The notes beneath the pieces are model-generated. The model had not been told where the DNA came from, did not search any database, and worked only from the letters and a program-made list of their open reading frames with translations. Of a DNA stretch of 64,000 nt, positions 18,358 to 25,366 are shown piece by piece (position 1 is the first letter of the stretch; every line of letters starts with the position of its first letter). A program made the position numbers and the translations under genes. Source of the stretch: NORP240 sp965222175. GTDB lineage: Bacteria; Pseudomonadota; Gammaproteobacteria; Pseudomonadales; Pseudohongiellaceae. The DNA is taken from contig OZ244938.1 in assembly GCA_965222175.1 (NCBI GenBank), forward strand, positions 62,001 to 126,000, in the 5' to 3' direction.

Positions 18358-18978
18358 TCACGGTCCCGACAGGGAAAAGGCCAGCATCAACACGCCGATA
18401 GCGGAAATCCAGGAGCCCGCGACCCGGAATCCCAGGTGAGTAACCCGGGAATCCCAGCGATCCAGGACATAGCGTGCTCCCCGTGACCCGTACATGATCA
18501 GGTAATGAATGCCCACCAGGGAACCGAAGACGGTAATCAGCACGTCCAGGAAAGCCCCGGGGTCGGGAATCGACTCCATCGCCAGCAGAAAGCCGGACAG
18601 CCCTGCCAGTGCCATTAACAACCAGCCGGGTAGGGTTCGAGGCAGAATGAGCAATGCCCCGATGATGGTGGTGAGCACCAGGATCATCAGCGCCGAGGGC
18701 AGAAATGCTGACAACACGAAAGCCAGCACCATGCCGGCGGCGGTGGCGGTGAACACGGTAACCAGGAAGCGCATGCGCCCTTCGCGTACCTGGCTGCCCA
18801 GCAGGATGCTGACTGCCACGATTAACAGAACATGGGCAGGCGTGGTCAGTGGATGCAAGGCGCCGACGTAGAATCCCCGCACCCCGGGGTAGGGGGAATG
18901 GGCAAGGGCCATGAGGGGCAGGCCAAGGGTCAGTACGCCAAGGCCCAGTGACAGCAGCAGGCGAGAACTCCGGGTCAA
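18358..18978 (-). CDS. HupE/UreJ-like membrane protein, second copy
   Basis: Predicted 206 residues with a signal-like first helix, then SPYPGVRGFYVGALHPLTTPAHVLL, which matches the HupE/UreJ pattern of an N-terminal H-rich segment followed by five or six helices. I place the start at a TTG (18976-18978) whose last bases overlap the TGA stop of the upstream gene (TTGA); this keeps the signal helix, whereas the first ATG would cut it. The two genes are almost certainly cotranslated. Family members are proposed nickel or cobalt permeases; no urease or hydrogenase gene is in the window. Confidence 0.72.
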   Translation of the reverse strand: MTRSSRLLLSLGLGVLTLGLPLMALAHSPYPGVRGFYVGALHPLTTPAHVLLIVAVSILLGSQVREGRMRFLVTVFTATAAGMVLAFVLSAFLPSALMILVLTTIIGALLILPRTLPGWLLMALAGLSGFLLAMESIPDPGAFLDVLITVFGSLVGIHYLIMYGSRGARYVLDRWDSRVTHLGFRVAGSWISAIGVLMLAFSLSGP

Positions 18979-19574
18979 AGCGCACCCGTCAGAAAATAGA
19001 TGCCACTGGCCGAGATCAGTCCTCCTGCCGTGCGCACTGCAATCCGGCCCCGGGGCGAGTTGGCCAGCATTCCGAAAGCAATGCCGGCCAGGTGCATGAG
19101 ACCGGTGGCCAGGACGAAGCCAATGGCATAGGACAGGGGGTTGGATGCCGCCGGCAGTTCGGTGCCATGGGCGTGACCGTGAAATATGCCGAATGCGCCT
19201 ACCAGCACTGCGGCCACCCACAATGGTGGGCGCAGCGCCAGCAGCACCATCAGGCCCAGCACGATGGCGGAAGCAGCGATGCCGATTTCCACCAGTGGCA
19301 GGGGAAGCCCAAGTACACCCAGGGCACCGCCGAATGCCATCACCAGGGGAAAGACCACCGGTAACAGCCAGATCGCCGGATTGCCCAGGAACGCACCCCA
19401 CATGCCGACCGCCACCATGGCCACCACGTGATCGGGACCGTAAATGGGGTGCAGAAAGCCACTGATGAAACCGCCAACCACGCCCTCTTCGGTATGGGCA
19501 TGCACCAGCGGCGACAGCAGCAGAAAAAATGGCAGGGCCGACAGGGTGGAAATCATCCTCAGGCGATGGGACAT
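18975..19574 (-). CDS. HupE/UreJ-like metal permease
   Basis: A 199-residue protein with signal peptide (ending LVHAH) and about six hydrophobic helices. The family motif GFLHPIYGPDHVVAMVAVGMWG is at residues 38-59, and a second histidine-rich motif GIFHGHAHGTELP at about 131-143, which resembles the HxHGxE metal motif of HupE/UreJ and NiCoT-type transporters. GGAGAG lies nine bases before the ATG. It overlaps a second copy by four bases. Nickel or cobalt import is the likely role by family, inferred only. Confidence 0.85.
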   Translation of the reverse strand: MSHRLRMISTLSALPFFLLLSPLVHAHTEEGVVGGFISGFLHPIYGPDHVVAMVAVGMWGAFLGNPAIWLLPVVFPLVMAFGGALGVLGLPLPLVEIGIAASAIVLGLMVLLALRPPLWVAAVLVGAFGIFHGHAHGTELPAASNPLSYAIGFVLATGLMHLAGIAFGMLANSPRGRIAVRTAGGLISASGIYFLTGAL

Positions 19575-19762
19575 GGTGACTACTCTCCAGTTGTTCGATA
19601 CTCGTGTTGAATCCGACTTCCGCCGGGCTGCGGATTATACCGCTTTACCCGGTGGTTTCCTGCCTGCGCCGATTATACGGGAGAGTTTCCCGGAGCCGGC
19701 CCGGCCCCTCGAAGCAGGAAGCTGGCCGTGGCTCATGCCTTGCTGCAAAATTCATGGCTACT

Positions 19763-19788
19763 GCATCACTGCGGATCCGCAATGATGC
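19763..19788. promoter_or_regulatory. 26-base palindrome in the divergent hupE / DUF6249 region
   Basis: Outer half sites GCATCA and TGATGC flank a perfect 12-base core TGCGGATCCGCA, with a single C/A mismatch between them. It sits 189 bases upstream of the HupE-like start and about 190 before the plus-strand operon, a place suited to an operator. The spacing of the outer half sites (14 bases) is like metal-responsive operators, but the sequence is not the known NikR site. Confidence 0.5.
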
Positions 19789-19976
19789 CTGCCGGTTGCA
19801 GCGTTCGAGGCCACTGTTCCATGAGGTGCAAAGCGGCGGCAATTGTGGGACAGCAAAGCACTTGCATCCAAAGTGAGGCTGGCAGCCATCTACAGGATGA
19901 ATAGACAGTTTTCAACGAAGTATTGGCAAGCGCAATAGTTTTTCAACGGCCTGCCAACCTGGTAAGGAGAAAAACG

Positions 19977-20354
19977 ATGGATGGGATGATAGCGATAGCC
20001 GGTATAGTCTTCACTCTGGGGGGGCCGGTTCTGGTGATTTACCTGTTTCTGTCCTACGGCCATCGCCGGACCGTGAAAAAACTTGATACCCTGGTAAGAA
20101 TGGTGGAACAGGGCGCCACTGTCGATCCGGAGGCGCTGTCTCTGCTCAGCGAGCCCGGCGGTGCCGCAGCCGACTTGCGCAGGGGCTTGATCTGGCTGGC
20201 AATTGGCGTCCCTCTCACGCTGGCCGTGGCAGTCAACGAAGGCCTGGCCACTGCGGTCTATGCCCTGATTCCGGTGTTTATCGGCGTTGCCTACCTGGTG
20301 CTGGTGAAAGTGGGCACCAACAAGCTGGACGAGTCGGGAACGGCGGTTGACTGA
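19977..20354 (+). CDS. DUF6249-like small membrane protein
   Basis: A 125-residue protein starting at 19977 with AAGGAGA upstream. One helix at residues 5-27 is followed by a short basic stretch (GHRRTVKKLDTLVRMVEQG), and two more helices at about 70-88 and 90-112. The layout and motif DPEALSLL are as I recall for DUF6249 proteins, often encoded next to ECF sigma factors. It is the first gene of a three-gene operon with a sigma factor and a second membrane protein, so a regulatory or sensing role is plausible. Confidence 0.7.
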   Translation: MDGMIAIAGIVFTLGGPVLVIYLFLSYGHRRTVKKLDTLVRMVEQGATVDPEALSLLSEPGGAAADLRRGLIWLAIGVPLTLAVAVNEGLATAVYALIPVFIGVAYLVLVKVGTNKLDESGTAVD

Positions 20355-20973
20355 ATCGGCGGACACCCGCGCCAGGCTTGCCGCCATAGCGGTACGCCGG
20401 GACGTCGACGGATTCGCCCGGTTGATCGCTGAAAACCGGCTGCAGGTTCGCACTTTTCTGCTGCGACTCTGTCGGGACTACGACGTGGCGGATGACCTGG
20501 CCCAGGACACTTTTGTACTGGCCTTTCAAAAGCTGGCGACATTCCGGGGAACCGGCAGCTTCCAGGGCTGGTTGTGCAGAATCGCCTATCGCCGATTCCT
20601 GCAGTATCTGCGCGATACCCGACGGCGTAGACAGATTATGGACCAGTACCATGGAATTCTGGATGTGGAACCGGATCGCTACGAAACCATTACCGATCTG
20701 CAGATCGACCTGGAACGAGCCATGTCGGTGCTGAGTTATGAAGAGGCAGCGGCCATTACTCTCGGGCACAGCTTCGGTTTTTCCCACCAGGAGGTCGCCA
20801 ATATCCTCGATACGCCTCTGGGCTCGGTAAAGTCCAGGATCAGTCGCGGTCGGGATAAACTTAAACAGGCGTTGCTGGCGGCTCCTGACGACGCCCGTCC
20901 GGAAGAGGTTACCGACGGCCGTGGTGCTGAAGAAGGGTTCCCGACCAGTCAGGTCCCCAGAAAGCACCTGTGA
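20347..20973 (+). CDS. ECF-type RNA polymerase sigma factor (second)
   Basis: A 208-residue sigma-70 family protein. Region 2 shows VRTFLLRLCRDYDVADDLAQDTFVLAFQKL and FQGWLCRIAYRRFLQYLR; region 4 shows LSYEEAAAITLGHSFGFSHQEVANIL and GSVKSRISRGRDKLKQAL. The only fitting start is a TTG at 20347, which overlaps the DUF6249 gene by eight bases; GGGA lies upstream. It differs strongly from the sigma factor at 12 kb and forms its own operon with two small membrane proteins. Confidence 0.88.
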   Translation: MTESADTRARLAAIAVRRDVDGFARLIAENRLQVRTFLLRLCRDYDVADDLAQDTFVLAFQKLATFRGTGSFQGWLCRIAYRRFLQYLRDTRRRRQIMDQYHGILDVEPDRYETITDLQIDLERAMSVLSYEEAAAITLGHSFGFSHQEVANILDTPLGSVKSRISRGRDKLKQALLAAPDDARPEEVTDGRGAEEGFPTSQVPRKHL

Positions 20974-20989
20974 CAAGGAGACAGGTACC

Positions 20990-21355
20990 ATGAACAGGGT
21001 TACCCGGAAAGAGCAGCACCTGACACACTTGCTGAATAACCCAGCGCCACTGGCAGACAGGGGCTTCTCCGACAGCCTGAAAGCTCGTCTGCAACGGGAA
21101 GGCCGGCGTCGCAGGCTGGTTTTTGCCGGGGTGGCAGTCAGCTGGCTGGTTCTGGCACTGGTGGTCAATCCGCTGGAGACACTGTTCGCCTGGTATCGGG
21201 GCCTGGTTCAACTCGGGGCCAGGGCCGGCGAGGTGGCGACATCGAACCTGGTTCTGGATTTGCTGACCAGTTTCATGAATGGCGGGAATTCCGTTTTCGT
21301 TGTTGTTGGTGTCCTTGCCGTCCTGGCCCTGTTGAGGTCTCAATTGCGGTGGTGA
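20990..21355 (+). CDS. Small membrane protein, probable sigma-factor partner
   Basis: A 121-residue protein with AAGGAG upstream of the ATG at 20990. A polar N-terminus (residues 1-35, TRKEQHLTHLLNNPAPLADRG) precedes helices at about 40-58 and 95-115. The position after the sigma gene, small size and cytoplasmic N-terminal domain fit a membrane anti-sigma factor, but no zinc motif is present, so this is inference from context. Confidence 0.6.
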   Translation: MNRVTRKEQHLTHLLNNPAPLADRGFSDSLKARLQREGRRRRLVFAGVAVSWLVLALVVNPLETLFAWYRGLVQLGARAGEVATSNLVLDLLTSFMNGGNSVFVVVGVLAVLALLRSQLRW

Positions 21356-21491
21356 TTGCCTTCACTACGCAACCTGGCGGCGGGCCCGGTTTTCCGGCTG
21401 GTTGAATTACCTGACCGTTCACTTTGAAGCAGCCGATATCGGCCATCACCCGATGCACACACGGGGGTATCCGACTTCCGCCAGGCGCCAC

Positions 21492-22298
21492 TCAGTAGTC
21501 GTCCAGGCCCTCGGTAAGCTCGATGTAAACTCCCTCGGGATCGGTCAGAAACGCGACTTTCAGGCCTATCGCCGGGATCTCCCGCACCGGTGAATCCAGT
21601 TCGATGCCCTTGGCTGCCAGGCGCTGGACGAAGGCATCCAGGTCGGCAACCTCGAAGCCGATATGATCGATGGCTGTTCCCTGGGTGCTGCCGCGAGGCG
21701 TGCGGGAGTTGCCGAAACTCAGGTTCATACCCGGGGTATTGGTGGTTGTTTCGATTCGTCCCCGGGGCCTGATTTCCAGGTCGAAGGCAGTGGTGTACCA
21801 CTGCAGCAGCTCTTCGTAGGCCGGCGTAAAAAAGTGTACATGGTAGCCCATCATTTCCACGTGCAGGGACTGGTCTTCCTGCAGCTCCACGTAGACGTCG
21901 TCCGGCATCATCACGTAGGCGTTCTTCTGGCCCTCGGCACCGATAAACTCGCTTTCCACCTCGTACCCGGCAGCACGCCAGCCGGCAAGAAACGACTCGA
22001 TATTGCGAACCTTGAAGCCAAAATGGTCCATGACGGTTTCACGGGAGCCGGCCGTGGGCGGGTTTTCCCGCAGCAGGATAATCATGTTGGGGAACTTCAG
22101 GGCGGTCAACGGACCTTTTTCCACCACTTCAGCGCCGAAATGCTCTACCCAGAGACGCTGGTGCTCGGCGGTATCGGTGACATTGAGGTGGACGTGACCG
22201 TAGGTCAGGCCCGCGGCACTGGGGACTGCCAGCTGGGCGAATGCCGGTGTGTACCAGGCCAGAATCAGGGCCATCAAGGTAAATTTTATTCGTTGCAC
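21492..22298 (-). CDS. Exported two-domain VOC/glyoxalase-fold protein
   Basis: A 268-residue protein with a GTG start, AGGAG upstream and a signal peptide ending in PAFAQ. Two VOC modules are visible: residues 35-145 (YGHVHLNVTDTAEHQRLWVEHFGAE ... DDVYVELQED) and 150-265 (GYHVHFFTPAYEELLQWYTTAFDLE ... DPEGVYIELTEG). Metal-ligand candidates are the H in GHVHL and HVHFF and the E in VYVEL and VYIEL. Exported VOC proteins are uncommon; the substrate is unknown. Confidence 0.82.
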   Translation of the reverse strand: MQRIKFTLMALILAWYTPAFAQLAVPSAAGLTYGHVHLNVTDTAEHQRLWVEHFGAEVVEKGPLTALKFPNMIILLRENPPTAGSRETVMDHFGFKVRNIESFLAGWRAAGYEVESEFIGAEGQKNAYVMMPDDVYVELQEDQSLHVEMMGYHVHFFTPAYEELLQWYTTAFDLEIRPRGRIETTTNTPGMNLSFGNSRTPRGSTQGTAIDHIGFEVADLDAFVQRLAAKGIELDSPVREIPAIGLKVAFLTDPEGVYIELTEGLDDY

Positions 22299-22503
22299 GG
22301 GTGTTCTCCTGTCGTCAGGGCGTGTTACTGTTATTTCCAGCCAGCATAGCGGGAGTTTGAAATGCCGTCCACTGCCCGGGAGACCCGGCGTGGCCGGTTT
22401 CCCGTGGTTGTATTGATTGCCGTTGTCAGCCGGTCGGCCGTTACCGTGCGGTAAACGTGCGGTAAAATAGTGGCATCAGGATTCAGTGATAAGGAGCGTA
22501 TCC

Positions 22504-23307
22504 GTGAGTGACAGTCAGGCGTATCCAGATAAACAGGTAGGTACCGTGGGTAAAATCTTCAATATTGCCGCCGCGCTGGTGGCTATTGCCGGCATCGGCA
22601 TAGGGATATACGCCCTGGTCGGTCCCCTTGGCGTGTGGCTCGGCATGGCCGATTTCCGGGCCGGGTTTGATATTCTACGGCAGGTAAACGCGGCTGCAGA
22701 CTGGATCGCCGGTGTGGGCCTGGCCGTCACCGTGGCGGCGTTTATCGGCACCACGTCGATGAACCTGGGCAACAGTGCACGCCTGGCAACCTATGCACTG
22801 GTGGGTACAGTCGTTGCCGGAGCGGCCTACTACATCCCGGAAAGCTTTCGACCACCGGAAGGAACGCCGCCGATTCACGATATTTCAACGGATACGCTCA
22901 ATCCCCCGGAATTTGTGGCAATTGCCCCCATTCGAGCCGATGCCCCCAACTCCATGGAATACGGCAGTGGCAACAATATGACGCCGGAAAGGCTGCGGGA
23001 ACTTCAGGCCGAAGCCTACCCTGATATCGTTCCGCAACGATTCAGCGCGTCGACGGACACGGTTTTCAATCGCGCCGTGTCAGCTGCCGAATCCCTGGGC
23101 TGGGAAATCGTCGACGTCAATCGAGCGGAAGGTCGGATCGAGGCTACCGATACCACTTTCTGGTTCCGCTTCAAGGACGACGTCGTCATTTATATCACCC
23201 GGGACGGCGACGAAACCGTGCTGAATGCCCGCTCCCTGTCGCGGGTTGGTGTCAGTGACGTCGGCAAGAATGCTGCCAGGCTGCGGGAATTCTTCAGCCT
23301 GTTGTAG
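22504..23307 (+). CDS. DUF1499 domain membrane protein
   Basis: Predicted 267 residues from a GTG at 22504 with AAGGAG seven bases upstream (an upstream GTG at 22486 lacks this). Three hydrophobic helices (about 20-40, 60-80 and 95-115) precede the C-terminal DUF1499 domain, which begins near SFRPPEG and shows DIVPQRFSAST, WEIVDVNRAEGRIEATDTTFWFRFKDDVVI and a closing SRVGVSDVGKNAARLREF. The family function is not established. Threonine synthase follows after 35 bases. Confidence 0.85.
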   Translation: MSDSQAYPDKQVGTVGKIFNIAAALVAIAGIGIGIYALVGPLGVWLGMADFRAGFDILRQVNAAADWIAGVGLAVTVAAFIGTTSMNLGNSARLATYALVGTVVAGAAYYIPESFRPPEGTPPIHDISTDTLNPPEFVAIAPIRADAPNSMEYGSGNNMTPERLRELQAEAYPDIVPQRFSASTDTVFNRAVSAAESLGWEIVDVNRAEGRIEATDTTFWFRFKDDVVIYITRDGDETVLNARSLSRVGVSDVGKNAARLREFFSLL

Positions 23308-23342
23308 CCACGGTCGCTGCGTCTCCGGGGTCAGCACTACCG

Positions 23343-24608
23343 ATGTCATTCTTCGACCAGGAAATTGCCAACTTTGTTACTCACCTGGAGTGCAGTTACA
23401 CCGGTGAAACTTTTCCGGCGAATACCCTGCAGGGATTGTCTCCTGCCGGTAAGCCGCTGCTGGTCCGTTACGATCTGGAGGCTCTGGCCAACAGCGTAAG
23501 CAAGAACATATTGAGGGATCGACCACCGGAATTCTGGCGCTATCGGGAGTTCCTGCCAATCCGCGAGTCGGCCAATGTGGTTCGCCTGGGTGAGGTGATG
23601 ACGCCGCTGCTGCCTGCCCGACGACTGGGCACAAGCCTGAATGCCGGTGAAATTCTCATCAAGGATGAAGGCCGCCTGCCAACCGGTTCCTTCAAGGCCA
23701 GGGGGCTCGCCCTGGCGGTTTCCATGGCCAGAGAACTGGGCGTCAGGCGCATGGCCATACCCACCAATGGTAACGCCGGCGCTGCCCTGGCGGCGTATTG
23801 CACCGCGGCCGGGATGGAGTCGTTTGTCTTCTGTCCGGAAGATACGCCACGAACGAATATCGAGGAAATCGCTTTTCTCGGCGCCCACACTTTTCTGGCT
23901 AACGGTCTGATCAACGATTGCGGGCGAATTGTGGCTGAGGGCAGGGAGCAGATGGACTGGTTCGATACCTCGACCCTGAAAGAGCCCTACCGGATCGAAG
24001 GCAAGAAAACCATGGGACTGGAACTGGCAGAACAGCTTGGCTGGGAAGTGCCTGATGTCATCCTTTACCCAACGGGCGGGGGCACGGGACTTATCGGCAT
24101 GTGGAAGGCATTTGCGGAGCTGGAGGCTGTTGGCTGGATCGGCGCAAAACGACCCAGGATGGTGGCAGTTCAGGCGGAAGGATGCGCACCGATCGTCAAG
24201 GCGTTTGCAGACGGTACCCGGCATGCAGAATTATGGGACAATGCCAGCACCATTGCCGCGGGCATCCGGGTTCCGGTAGCGGTGGGCGACTTTCTTATTC
24301 TCGATGCAGTCCGCGACAGTGCCGGGTTTGCCGTGGCCGTCAGCGATGAAGCCATTACGGAGGCCCAGCGGCGCTGTGCTGCCGAGGAAGGTATTCTGCT
24401 CTGTCCGGAAGGCGCTGCGACCCTGGCGGCGTTGGAGCAGGAATTGACCAGTGGCCGTATCGGCAGGGATGAGCGGGTGGTGCTGTTCAATTGTGCCACC
24501 GGGCTGAAGTATCCGCTGCGCGGCGTGGAACCACTCATCCGGAAAATCGACCTGGCGCAGCCGACGGATTATCAGTGGCTGGCATCGGTAGCTGAAAACA
24601 CAAGATGA
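23343..24608 (+). CDS. thrC: Threonine synthase-like PLP enzyme
   Basis: A 421-residue fold-type II PLP enzyme that would convert O-phosphohomoserine to threonine in the cytoplasm. The PLP lysine is K118 in PTGSFKARG. The phosphate-binding loop is in PTGGGTGLIGM near 240-250, and IPTNGNAGAALAAY near 139-152 matches the family. The N-terminus (CSYTGETF) resembles the zinc-ribbon-like start of archaeal-type threonine synthases but with one Cys. No homoserine kinase gene is near. The ten bases before the next start hold its ribosome site. Cysteate synthase-like functions are a less likely alternative. Confidence 0.83.
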   Translation: MSFFDQEIANFVTHLECSYTGETFPANTLQGLSPAGKPLLVRYDLEALANSVSKNILRDRPPEFWRYREFLPIRESANVVRLGEVMTPLLPARRLGTSLNAGEILIKDEGRLPTGSFKARGLALAVSMARELGVRRMAIPTNGNAGAALAAYCTAAGMESFVFCPEDTPRTNIEEIAFLGAHTFLANGLINDCGRIVAEGREQMDWFDTSTLKEPYRIEGKKTMGLELAEQLGWEVPDVILYPTGGGTGLIGMWKAFAELEAVGWIGAKRPRMVAVQAEGCAPIVKAFADGTRHAELWDNASTIAAGIRVPVAVGDFLILDAVRDSAGFAVAVSDEAITEAQRRCAAEEGILLCPEGAATLAALEQELTSGRIGRDERVVLFNCATGLKYPLRGVEPLIRKIDLAQPTDYQWLASVAENTR

Positions 24609-24617
24609 GAGGACATC

Positions 24618-24833
24618 ATGAAAATTGAGATTACCTACTGCGCGGCCTGAAACTACCGGCCACAGGCTGACCGTGTGTCGGCAGAGATCCGGGAAGCGAC
24701 TGACGCCGAAATTACCCTGACGCCGGGTCGCGGCGGCGTGTTCGATGTGCGCTGCAATGACGAGCTGGTTTTTTCCAAGTTCAGCGTCGGCAGGTTTCCC
24801 GACGTCGGGGAGATTCCACTTCTGCTCAAGTAA
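24618..24833 (+). CDS. SelW-like (Rdx family) selenoprotein with in-frame TGA as selenocysteine
   Basis: A 71-residue frame read through a TGA at 24648-24650. The protein starts MKIEITYCAA, then selenocysteine (U11), and continues to a TAA at 24831. C8-A-A-U11 is the CxxU redox motif of the Rdx family (SelW/SelT/SelH/Rdx12), a thioredoxin-like fold. Downstream LTPGRGGVFDVRCNDELVFSK and GRFPDVGEI match the SelW pattern of G(T/R)GGVFEV and FPE. AGAGGA lies upstream of the ATG. A hairpin fitting a bacterial SECIS follows the TGA. A conventional reading would end after ten codons, so the gene is easily missed. The role is probably thiol redox, inferred from the family. Confidence 0.88.
24656..24681 (+). 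promoter_or_regulatory. Candidate bacterial SECIS hairpin for the SelW-like gene
   Basis: Just 3' of the TGA, CCG (24656-24658) pairs CGG (24679-24681), CAC pairs GTG (24661-24663 with 24673-24675) and GG pairs CC around a CTGA loop (24667-24670), with small bulges. The loop is 16 bases after the TGA, inside the range known for bacterial SECIS elements, and includes a G. The stem has bulges and only a computed fold can settle it. Confidence 0.55.
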
Positions 24834-24910
24834 TCAACCGACAATCTGTGAGGCTGGTCGGTCCTGATCCAGGGATTGACCACCAGACCTGGCAACCAAT
24901 AGGCATAACT

Positions 24911-25345
24911 ATGACAACATGGCCACAACCAATAGAAAACCTGCTGACCACTACCGGTAGAGTGCTGCTGGGTATTTACTTTATCCTGCCCGGCATAAAC
25001 AAGATTACGGATTTCAGCGGCAACAGTCAGTACATGGCGGAGCATGGCATGGTGCTGATTCCGTTCTTCCTGGTGCTTACCATCATTATCCAGGTGGGCG
25101 GAGGGCTGGCCATGGTGGCGGGATTGCAGACCAGGATGGTGGCTTTTGTGCTGGCGGGGCTGACCCTGGTGATCAGCGTGGTGATGCATGATTTCTGGAC
25201 CATGGAACCGGGCCTGCAAACCAGCCACGAAACGCAGAATTTCATCAAGAACATGGCTATCATGGCTGGTTTACTGGTTGCCGCCGGCCTGGGCGGCGGT
25301 GCCTGGAGCGTGGACAGCAGGCGGCATTCCACCACTGCGGTGTAA
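24911..25345 (+). CDS. DoxX family membrane protein
   Basis: A 144-residue four-helix membrane protein from the ATG at 24911. The family pattern is clear: ENLLTTTGRVLLGIYFILPGINKITDFS, then two helices around PFFLVLTIIIQVGGGLAMV and VAFVLAGLTLVISVVMHDFW, and a last helix KNMAIMAGLLVAAGLGGGAW. DoxX-like proteins are linked to respiratory or redox roles. It starts 77 bases after the selenoprotein, possibly in the same transcript. It is convergent with the gene at 25367. Confidence 0.85.
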   Translation: MTTWPQPIENLLTTTGRVLLGIYFILPGINKITDFSGNSQYMAEHGMVLIPFFLVLTIIIQVGGGLAMVAGLQTRMVAFVLAGLTLVISVVMHDFWTMEPGLQTSHETQNFIKNMAIMAGLLVAAGLGGGAWSVDSRRHSTTAV

Positions 25346-25366
25346 TTACCGCCTTGCCTGCGCGGG

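Noticed and set aside
18979..19401. N-terminal extension of the second HupE-like gene
   Set aside because: It overlaps the first HupE-like gene in another frame and reads as nonsense; the gene starts near 18978.
19763..19788. NikR operator
   Set aside because: Half sites are GCATCA/TGATGC with 14 bases between; the known NikR site is GTATGA-N16-TCATAC, so I keep only an unnamed palindrome.
19575..19976. Cobalamin riboswitch ahead of the HupE-like genes
   Set aside because: A GCCACTG motif is present but on the wrong strand and without the other conserved boxes.
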